Positions 1 to 8,764 of a stretch of 64,000 nt of DNA are shown in pieces (position 1 is the stretch's first letter; each line of letters opens with the position of its first letter). This DNA is from G025836975 sp040391135 (GTDB lineage: Bacteria > Pseudomonadota > Gammaproteobacteria > Burkholderiales > Burkholderiaceae_B). The notes below the pieces were generated by a model. It saw only the letters and a list, made by a program, of their open reading frames with translations. It had not been told where the DNA came from and ran no database searches. A program made the translations under genes and the position numbers. The stretch is from positions 109,011-173,010 of the forward strand of contig JBEBYL010000007.1 in the NCBI GenBank assembly GCA_040391135.1, written 5' to 3'.

Positions 1-569
1 TTGACCTGGGCGGCGTCATCCAGGCGCTCCTTGCGCACACGGACGCGCAGCGCGGCCAACAGCCTCTGAGTGGCCTCCATGCCCGCATCAGCCATGATCA
101 GAGCCGTTTCCAGTTCTTCGAAAAGAGCTTCGTCGACCTTCACGTCGACAAAAAGGCCGCCAATGCTTTGCCCCGTGCGCGACAGGCCTTTTTTAAGGCG
201 AGCCAGCCAGGATCCTTTCTCCGGCGCTGCCGCGGCAGGCGGTAAGGCGGCGGCAGGCGCGGAATCAGGCGCGGGTCCGGATGCGGGCGCGCTGACAACG
301 GCGGGCTCTGGCGGCGATACGGTCGGAACGGGGCTGGCCGCGGCGGGTTCAGGATTCTGGCTGGCAGCATCGCGAGCCGGGCCCGCCGGCTCTTCTACGG
401 GAGTGTCCGGCCAGGCCGGCGGCGCGTCGGGCGCCGGGAAGCCATGCGCCTGGTCGGCGTCCGGGATAGCATCGGGCCCGGTGGCGGCATCCTGGCCGTC
501 CTCCGGGACCGGAGCCTGCCCCATGCTTTCAGCCGGGACCGGCTTCTTTCTTTTAAAAATACTGAACAT
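1..569 (-). CDS. ftsY: Signal recognition particle receptor FtsY, N-terminal part (gene runs off the window)
   Basis: Reading the minus strand from the ATG at 569 gives a protein starting MFSIFKRKKPVP. A roughly 110-residue Pro/Ala/Glu-rich acidic linker follows, and then a folded segment (GSWLARLKKGLSRTGQSIGG, then VDEALFEELETALIMADAG). That segment is the start of the SRP54 N-domain typical of FtsY. FtsY is the membrane-associated GTPase that docks ribosome-SRP complexes at the SecYEG translocon. The GTPase (G) domain lies outside the window. A low-complexity acidic N-terminal region before the NG domain is normal for proteobacterial FtsY. The gene is divergent from rsmD, an arrangement common in beta- and gammaproteobacteria. 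An open frame on the opposite strand across the linker is a shadow of its GC-rich codons. Confidence 0.93.
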   Translation of the reverse strand, partial: MFSIFKRKKPVPAESMGQAPVPEDGQDAATGPDAIPDADQAHGFPAPDAPPAWPDTPVEEPAGPARDAASQNPEPAAASPVPTVSPPEPAVVSAPASGPAPDSAPAAALPPAAAAPEKGSWLARLKKGLSRTGQSIGGLFVDVKVDEALFEELETALIMADAGMEATQRLLAALRVRVRKERLDDAAQV

Positions 570-626
570 ACGTTTTACACTACCCGAATAGTTTTAATTC
601 AAAACCCCGACGATCCCTGACCGCGC

Positions 627-1217
627 ATGAAGAAGCATGTAGTACGTATTGTAGGCGGTGATTACCGCAAGACGCCCATTCCCGTGGTGGATGCCGCCGG
701 CCTGCGCCCGACGCCCGATCGCGTGCGGGAAACACTGTTCAATTGGCTGCACCATTTCTGGGGCGGCGAATATACCGACAAGCGAATCCTGGATTTGTTC
801 GCGGGAACGGGCGCCCTGGGTTTCGAGGCGGCATCGCGCGGGGCGGGACATGTGCAAATGGTGGAGACCAACCCGGCCGCGATCGCCGCATTGCGGGCTC
901 TCAGGACGCGCCTGAAGGCGGAAAACGTACGCATCCACGCGGGCGATGCCCTGGCCGTCCTGGACCGCCTGGATAGCGCCGCCTTCGACCTGATCATGCT
1001 GGACCCGCCCTTTGGGCAAGGATGGCTGGATCGACTCTGGGCGCGGCTTCCGGCGGTTCTCAGGCCCGACGGCTTGCTGTATATTGAGTCCGAAGCCGCA
1101 TTGGAACCGCCTGACGGCTTCCAGCTTCTGCGCCAGTCGCGGGCGGGCCATGTACATTTCCACCTGCTTCGATTTGCTGCAATGCAAAAAACAGACAATA
1201 ATCCCGCAATAAGTTGA
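627..1217 (+). CDS. rsmD: 16S rRNA (guanine(966)-N(2))-methyltransferase RsmD
   Basis: The 196-residue product has the RsmD signature RPTPDRVRETLFNWL (residues 27-41). It also has a class I SAM-binding motif LDLFAGTGALGFEA (55-68) and the DPPF catalytic motif (126-129) used for exocyclic amine methylation. It methylates G966 of 16S rRNA in the assembled 30S subunit, using S-adenosylmethionine. Length matches the family (about 190-200 residues). It is divergent from ftsY and followed 84 bp later by coaD, the usual ftsY/rsmD/coaD neighbourhood. The ATG at 627 is the only start that keeps the conserved N-terminal IVGGDYR segment with a short leader. Confidence 0.95.
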   Translation: MKKHVVRIVGGDYRKTPIPVVDAAGLRPTPDRVRETLFNWLHHFWGGEYTDKRILDLFAGTGALGFEAASRGAGHVQMVETNPAAIAALRALRTRLKAENVRIHAGDALAVLDRLDSAAFDLIMLDPPFGQGWLDRLWARLPAVLRPDGLLYIESEAALEPPDGFQLLRQSRAGHVHFHLLRFAAMQKTDNNPAIS

Positions 1218-1301
1218 AAAATAGATCCGATTCAATCGGCCGGATGCCTGAATTCGGCCTTGCCATTCCGGCGCATATCTCTTTCAAAATTCGGAATTTG
1301 C

Positions 1302-1811
1302 ATGATTACTGCAGTCTATCCCGGAACGTTCGACCCCCTGACCCGCGGTCACGAAGACCTGGTGCGTCGCGCTGCCGGCCTGTTTGACCACGTCGTCGTG
1401 GGCGTGGCCCACAGCCAGGCCAAAAAACCGTTCTTTTCGGTGAAGGAAAGGGTCGAAATCGCCCAAGAGGTGCTGGGCCATTACCCCAACGTCGAAGTCA
1501 AGAGCTTTGCGGGCCTGCTTAAAGATTTCGTGCGCGAGCAGAATGGCCGCGTGATCGTCCGGGGCCTGCGCGCCGTCTCCGATTTCGAATATGAATTCCA
1601 GATGGCGGGCATGAATCGCCATCTGCTGCCCGAAGTCGAAACCTTGTTCATGACGCCGTCCGATCAGTATCAGTTCATTTCCGGCACCATCGTCCGCGAG
1701 ATCGCCATCCTGGGCGGCGACGTCAGTAAATTCGTCTTCCCTTCGGTCGAGCGCTGGCTGCACAGCAAAGCCAAGGCGCGCCGCGAAGAGCAAGAACAAG
1801 AACAGGAATAA
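1302..1811 (+). CDS. coaD: Phosphopantetheine adenylyltransferase CoaD
   Basis: The 169-residue protein starts MITAVYPGTFDPLTRGHEDL. The nucleotidyltransferase TxGH motif is at residues 14-17 and a C-terminal ISGTIVRE phosphate-binding segment is present. It transfers AMP from ATP to 4'-phosphopantetheine, the penultimate step of coenzyme A synthesis. An upstream in-frame ATG at 1260 would add 14 unconserved residues. The start at 1302 was chosen because family members begin within a few residues of the YPGTFDP strand. The extreme C-terminus is a Glu/Gln run (EEQEQEQE), slightly longer than usual and probably disordered. A GC-rich hairpin follows the stop directly. Confidence 0.96.
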   Translation: MITAVYPGTFDPLTRGHEDLVRRAAGLFDHVVVGVAHSQAKKPFFSVKERVEIAQEVLGHYPNVEVKSFAGLLKDFVREQNGRVIVRGLRAVSDFEYEFQMAGMNRHLLPEVETLFMTPSDQYQFISGTIVREIAILGGDVSKFVFPSVERWLHSKAKARREEQEQEQE

Positions 1812-1837
1812 GGCGGCAGGGGTAATCGCCTGCCGCC
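1812..1837 (+). terminator. GC-rich hairpin after coaD
   Basis: A perfect 9-bp stem (GGCGGCAGG / CCTGCCGCC) with an 8-nt loop begins right after the coaD stop codon. No U-run follows it, so it may be a pause, attenuation or RNA-end-protecting hairpin rather than a full intrinsic terminator. The ferredoxin gene starts about 85 bp downstream. Confidence 0.5.
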
Positions 1838-1921
1838 GGGCGAACTGCCTTACACTGAGAAAGGCCCGGCCCTTGCAGGGCGGCCTGTCTCTATGTCAGT
1901 TTGTATTTGCAGGAAATAATC

Positions 1922-2173
1922 ATGGCGCTGCGCATTACCGACGAATGCATCAATTGCGATGTTTGCGAACCGCAATGCCCCAATAACGCAATTTCGATGG
2001 GCGTGGAAATCTACGAGATCGAACCTTCGCGATGTACCGAATGCGTGGGGCATTTCGACGAGCCCCAATGCCAGGTCGTATGCCCCGTCGAATGCATCGT
2101 GTTCGACCTGGACTACCCCGAGGATCACGATACGCTGCTGGCCAAATACCGACAGCTTACCGCCACCACCTAG
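1922..2173 (+). CDS. 2[4Fe-4S] ferredoxin, YfhL/Alvin type
   Basis: This is an 83-residue cytoplasmic electron carrier. The first cluster motif is Cys9, Cys12, Cys15, Cys19 (CX2CX2CX3C). The second is Cys38, Cys41, Cys50, Cys54 with Cys58, that is CX2C, an 8-residue insertion, CX3C. The insertion between the second and third ligands and the C-terminal extension are hallmarks of the Allochromatium-type low-potential ferredoxins (YfhL group). ATG 1922 begins MALRITDEC, the typical family start, and is preceded by an AGGAAA-type ribosome site. The gene sits just behind coaD, a conserved pairing in beta- and gammaproteobacteria. The physiological redox partner is not evident here. Confidence 0.93.
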   Translation: MALRITDECINCDVCEPQCPNNAISMGVEIYEIEPSRCTECVGHFDEPQCQVVCPVECIVFDLDYPEDHDTLLAKYRQLTATT

Positions 2174-2187
2174 CTATAGGGCGGCCT

Positions 2188-2210
2188 GCCCGGGCGATCA
2201 AAGCTCGGGC
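2188..2210. terminator. Hairpin between convergent ferredoxin and MOSC-domain genes
   Basis: An inverted repeat GCCCGGGC / GCTCGGGC (one G-T pair) with a 7-nt loop lies at the end of two convergent genes and overlaps the stop codon of the minus-strand gene. Position suggests a shared terminator. No U-tract is present. Confidence 0.4.
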
Positions 2211-2587
2211 CAAAGCACCCGTCCCGCATCCGGGTGTACCTTTACCAAGCGGCAGGGTTGGCCCAGGAACTTGGAAAACCAGGCGGCGGCAAGCTCGCCC
2301 TCGTCGACGACGTCGATGCGTTGGCTTCCTATGCCGGCCTGCCGCCTTACGCTATCGTCATCCTCGATGACATCCAGGGGGATATCCAGCCGCAGCATGC
2401 CGGGCGCCTTCATGACCAGGTAGCCCAGGCTGACATCCACCTTGATGTCGGCCAATTTTTCGCAATGGCTGGGCGTCAGCCACGCGCCGGCCTCGTCAAC
2501 AACCAGCCAGCACTTGTTGTAAGGCGCCGCATCGGGGTTGCCCAGTCCGCCGCAGCCGGCAATGGGAAAATAAAGCGGTGTCGTCAT
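2198..2587 (-). CDS. Stand-alone MOSC N-terminal beta-barrel domain protein
   Basis: The 129-residue protein begins MTTPLYFPIAGCGG. It contains the features of the MOSC_N domain: a strand with the start CWLVVDEAGAWLTPSHCEKLADIKV, then a beta-rich segment ending in a C-terminal FLGQPCRLVKVH. In most proteins MOSC_N precedes a full MOSC domain that handles sulfur carried by a molybdenum cofactor or cysteine (YcbX, mARC). Here the chain stops where the MOSC domain would begin, so the catalytic Cys-containing part is missing. The ATG overlaps the stop codon of the AsmA gene (ATGA), so translation is probably coupled. Function is unknown. An upstream in-frame extension exists but lies wholly within the AsmA gene and was not used. 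Confidence 0.7.
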   Translation of the reverse strand: MTTPLYFPIAGCGGLGNPDAAPYNKCWLVVDEAGAWLTPSHCEKLADIKVDVSLGYLVMKAPGMLRLDIPLDVIEDDDSVRRQAGIGSQRIDVVDEGELAAAWFSKFLGQPCRLVKVHPDAGRVLWPEL

Positions 2588-5190
2588 TGTCCGAGTAATC
2601 CTTTTAATGCGTCTCCGATGCTCTTGACCGGGTCCACCTGTTTCTTGGGAGCCGCTTGGCCGGCACCGGCCGGCGCCCCGCCCTGGGCAGGCTTGGCCGC
2701 CTGATTGGACAGCAGGTCGATAAGGCCGCCCTTCACGGCTTCCTTGACCGCCTTGCTGCCGATCTCCTTCCATTGCACCTGGTACCCCAGCTTGTCGAAG
2801 GGTCCCGATACGCGGATGGGAACCGCAACGCCTTGCAGTTCGGACAAGTCTTTTCCGTTCTGCCCGGTCTTGGTGTTCACCACCCTGACATTCATCACCA
2901 TATCGAGCTGGTCATTGACCAGGTCCACCGACGCCGGCGTCCCTTGCGAAATACGCAGCAAGGGGGCCGCAAGGCTGAGCTTCTTGACGGTTCCCTGGCC
3001 ATGATCGAAATCGATATCCGCATCCAGCGAGGTAAAGTCTGTCTGCCGCGCCGCATCGAATTGCGAGGCGACATCGGGCAGCTGGCCGCTGAAGACGTTG
3101 CGCACGACCTCGTTGGCTTCACGCAGCGTCTGCGCCACATTGATGCCCTTGATGGCGCCATTCCGGACGCGCGCCTGGACTGTTCCGCTCAGGCCGGCTT
3201 CCAGCGCCGCCGTGGTCTGGCCCTGGCTATTCAGGTTGAACTTCAGGGATCCCTGGCCCAGTATGCGTCTTTCGTTTGCGAAATCGCGCAGCAACGGCTC
3301 CAGGGCCACATTGTCAAGCGCCATATCCAGCGCCAGCGCATTGGAGGAATCGGCTTTCAGCGTGCCCGCGAGCGTGCCTCCATACAGATCCGCCTTGATG
3401 CCATTGACCGCCAGCTTGCCTTCGGCGGCCCTTAACGAGGCGGCGAATTTCGCAGCCTTGACCTCTTTTATCTTGAGGTCGCCGATGGCGATCGTCCCAG
3501 TCAGGTCGACAACGTCCAGGAAAGAAAGATCCAGTGCCGTGGACGCGCTCTGGGCAGCCGGCTTCGGTGCAGGAGCCGGCGCGGCTTCGGCGGGTTTCTC
3601 GCCCTCTTTAGCCGGCTTGGCCGGCGCCTCCTTGGGCGATATGGGCGGGAACAGCGTATTGAAATCGAGCTTGTCGGCAGCCAGTCCGAACGTCACCTTG
3701 GGGCTCTTCAGTTGGGTCGCCTTGACCTTGAAGTCCAGCTTGCTGCCGCTAAGCACCGCATTGATCTCGCTGACCAGTTCATCCTTGATCAGGTCGGCCT
3801 GCATGCTGCCTATGAACGGAAATTCGAAACTGCCTCCAGGCAGGGCGGCATCCTCTATCCGCACATCGCCCTTCATGGCCGACAAACCGCCTTTTTCCTC
3901 GAAGACATCCCAGTTGGCGGGCGAAGTCATCTTCAACTGAACAAAGCGGTCGCCTTCCTTGAGGCCGCCGTCGATCTTCAATTCCTTCAAGGTCAAGCTT
4001 CTTGCATTGCCGCCCAGGCCGCTCATGCCCAGCGCAACACCCAGCACGTTCTGCTTGTTGCTGAGCTTGATGGTCCCGGACACCGGCTCGCCTTTGGCGG
4101 CTTCGGGCGATACCGCCAGCCGCGGAGCGTCGAACGCAATATCGAAGGATTGATGAGGCTGATTACCTTTGGCGCGATAGGCCAATTTCTCGACCTGGAA
4201 TTCGGCCTGGCTGCGATCCACCTTCAACTGCGGCACAGTCAGGCTGCTGTCCAGGCCCTTGATGGGAGTCGGGCCATCGACATCGCCCTGCACCACCAGC
4301 TCCACGCCGCTTGCGCTGAACATTTCCGAATACGCGCTGTATGCCAGGTTCCCGCGCAAGGTGACCGCCTTGGCCGTCAACGGTCCCAGCTTGCCGGCCA
4401 CCACCAGATTAAGCTTCTGGGCGGAATAGGTCTGCTGGTCGGGGTTGAACTTGATGAGCGCCTGGCCATCGACATTCGCATCGGCCAGGGGAGATTCGCC
4501 GATGAGCTTGCCTTTCAGGGCGACATCGAATGCCTGGTTGGCCGTCATGCGGCCCGTGTTGACATCCAGCTTCACGATGCGCCCGATCGACCCGGTGACT
4601 TGATCGTACAGGTGGATTTCCCCATTCTTCAAGTCCAGGCCGGCAATATCTATCTGGAAATCGGTGCCCGAAGCGGCGCCTACCGTATAAGCCACCGGCG
4701 CCGTCGCGGCCGGCGGCTCGGCCGCGTGCGCCGCCGCCATCGGCAAGGAAGGCAAGGCGAGCACGGGACTGGCGGGGCCGAGCGTGGCGGATCGCCGGAT
4801 CAGATCGTGGAAATTGAAATCGCCATCGCCATCGCGAGTTATCCAGGCTTTGAAGCCGGTTACCGCCACGTGATCGACCACCAGGCGATTGAACATCAGC
4901 GGCCAGATCGCGACCGCGAAACGCGCGCTGTCCACCGACGCAAACGCCTCCGTGCTATTCCTGTTCGATAGCGAGACGTCCTGGACGGACAAGCCTATGC
5001 GCGGAAAAAGCGATAACTGAATATCGCCATTGATGGCCAGGGTGCGCTGGTATCGGTTATAGACAATTTCCTCGAGTTTGCTTTTATAAGCGTTCGGATC
5101 GAACGTCAGGAGAAAAATGGCGATGCCCACCAACGCAACAATAACCAGGACCACGAGACTGATCAGTACCCGTTTCAACCAAACTTTCAT
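2584..5190 (-). CDS. AsmA family inner-membrane/periplasmic protein
   Basis: The 868-residue protein has one N-terminal transmembrane helix (about residues 9-30, VLISLVVLVIVALVGIAIFLL). It is followed by the AsmA opening FDPNAYKSKLEEIVYNRYQRTLAINGDIQLSLFPRIG. A very long beta-rich periplasmic body comes next, interrupted near 515-545 by a Pro/Ala/Lys-rich linker, and the C-terminal half resembles the AsmA_2 domain (LSLAAPLLRISQGTPASVDLVNDQLD). AsmA-like proteins are bridge-like proteins implicated in phospholipid delivery to the outer membrane. The gene is transcribed away from metY, and its stop overlaps the start of the MOSC-N gene by 4 bp. Confidence 0.88.
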   Translation of the reverse strand: MKVWLKRVLISLVVLVIVALVGIAIFLLTFDPNAYKSKLEEIVYNRYQRTLAINGDIQLSLFPRIGLSVQDVSLSNRNSTEAFASVDSARFAVAIWPLMFNRLVVDHVAVTGFKAWITRDGDGDFNFHDLIRRSATLGPASPVLALPSLPMAAAHAAEPPAATAPVAYTVGAASGTDFQIDIAGLDLKNGEIHLYDQVTGSIGRIVKLDVNTGRMTANQAFDVALKGKLIGESPLADANVDGQALIKFNPDQQTYSAQKLNLVVAGKLGPLTAKAVTLRGNLAYSAYSEMFSASGVELVVQGDVDGPTPIKGLDSSLTVPQLKVDRSQAEFQVEKLAYRAKGNQPHQSFDIAFDAPRLAVSPEAAKGEPVSGTIKLSNKQNVLGVALGMSGLGGNARSLTLKELKIDGGLKEGDRFVQLKMTSPANWDVFEEKGGLSAMKGDVRIEDAALPGGSFEFPFIGSMQADLIKDELVSEINAVLSGSKLDFKVKATQLKSPKVTFGLAADKLDFNTLFPPISPKEAPAKPAKEGEKPAEAAPAPAPKPAAQSASTALDLSFLDVVDLTGTIAIGDLKIKEVKAAKFAASLRAAEGKLAVNGIKADLYGGTLAGTLKADSSNALALDMALDNVALEPLLRDFANERRILGQGSLKFNLNSQGQTTAALEAGLSGTVQARVRNGAIKGINVAQTLREANEVVRNVFSGQLPDVASQFDAARQTDFTSLDADIDFDHGQGTVKKLSLAAPLLRISQGTPASVDLVNDQLDMVMNVRVVNTKTGQNGKDLSELQGVAVPIRVSGPFDKLGYQVQWKEIGSKAVKEAVKGGLIDLLSNQAAKPAQGGAPAGAGQAAPKKQVDPVKSIGDALKGLLGQ

Positions 5191-5455
5191 TTACGGCCTC
5201 AAAAACCACGGGAGAACCCCCGTGTTGCTCACAGCGTTACGTAGAATGCTAACCCATGTAGCATCTTGTGTTCAGGCAAAGCCGGGCGGCCGGGAAGCAT
5301 AAGCTAATAAAACGCAAAGGGTGGCATACGTGTCCACATTTTATTACTATGCCCGATGATGGAATCGGACAAACGCCCGACGGCGGCGCAGCACCCTTGC
5401 CGCAATGTATCTCTCTTTACCCCTATTCCCTAAAACAACTTACACGGCGACACAC
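5191..5455. other. 265-bp divergent intergenic region between asmA-like gene and metY
   Basis: No coding sequence can be supported here. The region must hold both divergent promoters. Two short dyads are visible on the metY side: GTGG...CCAC around 5324-5338, and CCGAT...ATCGG around 5351-5368. The metY start lacks a clear purine-rich ribosome site (CGGCGACACACATG). I could not match the leader to a known S-adenosylmethionine riboswitch class. Confidence 0.4.
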
Positions 5456-6733
5456 ATGAAATTCGAGACATTGGCCATTCATGCGGGCTACCAGCCCGAC
5501 CCCACCACCAAATCCGTGGCGGTACCCATTTACCAGACCACGTCATACGCCTTCGACAGTACCCAGCACGGCGCCGACCTCTTTGACCTTAAGGTGGCGG
5601 GCAACATTTACACCCGCATCATGAACCCGACCAATGCGGTGCTTGAGGAACGCGTCGCCGCCCTGGAAGGCGGAATTGCCGCGCTGGCCGTTGCTTCGGG
5701 AATGGCGGCGGTAACCTATGCCATCCAGACCATCGCGCAGGCCGGCGACAATATCGTGTCGGTCGCCAAACTGTACGGCGGCACGTATAACCTTTTTGCG
5801 CATACCTTTCCACGCCAGGGCATCACGGTAAAGTTCGCGCCCCACGACGACGTAGCCGCGCTGGAGGCCCTGATCGATGAAAACACCAAGGCGGTGTTCT
5901 GCGAAACCATCGGCAATCCGGCTGGCAACGTCGTGGACATCCAGGCAATCGCCGATGCGGCCCACCGCCATGGCGTACCGCTTATTGTAGACAATACCGT
6001 GGCCTCGCCCGCGCTATGCCGCCCTTTCGAGCACGGCGCCGACATCATCGTGCATGCCCTGACCAAATACATGGGCGGGCATGGCACGACCATCGCCGGC
6101 GCGGTGGTCGATTCGGGCAAGTTTCCATGGACGGAGCATAAAAAACGCTTCCCCATGCTGAACGAGCCCGATCCGTCCTATCATGGCGTGGTCTATACCG
6201 AAGCGTTCGGACCCGCCGCATTCATCGGCCGCTGCCGTGTCGTGCCGCTGCGCAATACCGGGGCGGCTCTATCGCCCTTCAACGCCTTCCTGGTCCTGCA
6301 AGGCATCGAAACGCTGCCGCTGCGCATGGAGCGCCACACCGCGAACGCATTGACGGTCGCCCAGTATCTGAAAGAGCATGAGCAAGTATCGTGGGTACAG
6401 TATGCGGGCCTGCCCGATCACCCCGAACACGCCCTGGCCAAAAAATACCTGGGCGGCAAGCCGGCCAGCATCCTGTCCTTCGGCATCAAGGGCGGCAGCG
6501 CGGCGGGCGCCCGCTTCATCGACGCGCTGCAGCTTATCCTTAGACTGGTGAACATCGGCGATGCCAAGTCGCTTGCCTGCCACCCCGCGTCCACGACACA
6601 TCGCCAGCTAAGCCCGGAAGAGCTCGCTTCGGCCGGCGTCGGCGAAGACATGGTGAGGCTATCGATAGGGTTGGAGCATATCGACGACATCCTGGCCGAC
6701 CTCGCCCAGGCGCTCGAGGCCAGCAAGGCGTAA
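5456..6733 (+). CDS. metY: O-acetylhomoserine sulfhydrylase (O-acetylhomoserine aminocarboxypropyltransferase)
   Basis: The 425-residue PLP enzyme belongs to the Cys/Met metabolism family. Visible hallmarks are YTRIMNPTN (52-60), SGMAA (81-85), LYGGTYNLF (107-114) and the internal-aldimine lysine K204 in HALTKYMGGHG. It condenses O-acetyl-L-homoserine with sulfide to give L-homocysteine and acetate, feeding methionine synthesis by direct sulfhydrylation. Start ATG 5456 gives MKFETLAIHAGYQ, the canonical N-terminus. A 17-codon upstream extension is unconserved. The gene stands alone and is closed by a strong hairpin shared with the convergent yidB gene. Confidence 0.95.
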   Translation: MKFETLAIHAGYQPDPTTKSVAVPIYQTTSYAFDSTQHGADLFDLKVAGNIYTRIMNPTNAVLEERVAALEGGIAALAVASGMAAVTYAIQTIAQAGDNIVSVAKLYGGTYNLFAHTFPRQGITVKFAPHDDVAALEALIDENTKAVFCETIGNPAGNVVDIQAIADAAHRHGVPLIVDNTVASPALCRPFEHGADIIVHALTKYMGGHGTTIAGAVVDSGKFPWTEHKKRFPMLNEPDPSYHGVVYTEAFGPAAFIGRCRVVPLRNTGAALSPFNAFLVLQGIETLPLRMERHTANALTVAQYLKEHEQVSWVQYAGLPDHPEHALAKKYLGGKPASILSFGIKGGSAAGARFIDALQLILRLVNIGDAKSLACHPASTTHRQLSPEELASAGVGEDMVRLSIGLEHIDDILADLAQALEASKA

Positions 6734-6738
6734 GCAAA

Positions 6739-6788
6739 GGGCCGGCTGCCTGCTCAAGCCGCCGCGGGGCGGCTTGGCCGGACGGCCC
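6739..6788. terminator. Bidirectional nested hairpin between metY and yidB
   Basis: The core stem AAGCCGCC / GGCGGCTT (6756-6763 and 6768-6775, 4-nt loop) is nested inside an outer GGGCCG / CGGCCC pair (6739-6744 and 6783-6788). It lies between the stop codons of convergent genes. T-rich tails are weak, but the stability and position support a shared terminator. Confidence 0.6.
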
Positions 6789-7201
6789 TAACGCTTGCCC
6801 AGCATGCTCGACAAGGAGCTCAACAGGGAACCGTTCAGGCCGGCGTCAACGCTGGCCTGGCCGTTGGGCGTGGCCTGATCCACCAGGCTGGGCAGCATGA
6901 CGCTAAGATTGCCGAGCACCGATTCCGCATTCAGGCCCGAACCCTGCGCCAGCTTGCCGACAAGGTCGTCGCCAAGCACCGGACGCAGCTGTCCGGGCGT
7001 AACGGGCAGGTTCTGCTGATTGCCTATCCACGAAGCAATTACATCGCCCAGGCCGCCCTGCTGAAATTGCTCGATCAGTCCGGGCAGGCCGCCCGGATAC
7101 GCCTTTACCTGCTCAATCAGAGCGGGCAGCAAAGCGGCCTGTTCGGCAGCCTGCGGATTCTGCGCACCCACGGCAGAAACTATCGAATCCAAAAGTCCCA
7201 T
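6788..7201 (-). CDS. yidB: YidB/DUF937 family protein
   Basis: The 137-residue protein starts MGLLDSIVSAVGAQ. It contains the DUF937 pattern: a Leu/Gly-rich helix set ALIEQVKAYPGGLPGLIEQFQQGGLGDVIASWIG (residues 27-60), then NLPVTPGQLRPVLGDDLVGKLAQGSGL and a Ser/Leu-rich tail. No signal peptide is visible. The family is widespread in proteobacteria, and its YidB-like fold is of uncertain function. It is convergent with metY and divergent from the pnt operon, with which it shares a 127-bp promoter region. Confidence 0.85.
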   Translation of the reverse strand: MGLLDSIVSAVGAQNPQAAEQAALLPALIEQVKAYPGGLPGLIEQFQQGGLGDVIASWIGNQQNLPVTPGQLRPVLGDDLVGKLAQGSGLNAESVLGNLSVMLPSLVDQATPNGQASVDAGLNGSLLSSLSSMLGKR

Positions 7202-7328
7202 ATATCACCTCGTAAAACCGGACAGCGCCTAAAGTCTAATGGATTTCGGCCGAGCCCACTGCAAATAACTGTCATGACTTCGGGTATAGTAGTTCCCAGC
7301 AAAAATAAACCGGTGGTGGAGAAGCTTT

Positions 7329-8446
<1,118 letters not shown>

Positions 8447-8447
<1 letters not shown>

Positions 8448-8764
8448 TGGACGCAGTCAGCCCTACCCTGATCAATTTCATTATTTTCGTGCTGGCGGTC
8501 TACGTCGGCTTTCATGTGGTGTGGAACGTGACCCCCGCCCTGCATACGCCGCTTATGGCGGTCACCAACGCCATCTCGGCCATTGTCATCGTGGGCGCCA
8601 TGCTGGCCGCCGCGCTGACCGAGAGCAGCCTGGCGCGCTATATGGGCGTGTTCGCCGTGGCGCTGGCCGCCGTCAATGTCTTCGGCGGCTTTTTGGTTAC
8701 CCGGCGCATGCTGGAAATGTTCAAGAAAAAAGATAAGAAACCCCGCGCCGGAGGCCAGGCATGA
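8447..8764 (+). CDS. pntAB: NAD(P) transhydrogenase subunit alpha, membrane part
   Basis: The 105-residue hydrophobic protein has three predicted transmembrane helices (about residues 9-28, 38-58 and 65-84). The charged tail is MLEMFKKKDKKPRAGGQA. It corresponds to the C-terminal membrane segment of E. coli PntA. The start at 8447 (MDAVSPTLINFIIF) overlaps the pntAA stop, and its own stop overlaps the pntB start (ATGA), so the three cistrons are translationally coupled. An earlier in-frame start inside pntAA was not used. Confidence 0.94.

Noticed and set aside
5191..5455. SAM-I or SAM-II riboswitch upstream of metY
   Set aside because: Partial resemblance to the AGCTAA...AAAGGG core of SAM-II near 5300 lacks the required P1 stem and is too far from the start codon.
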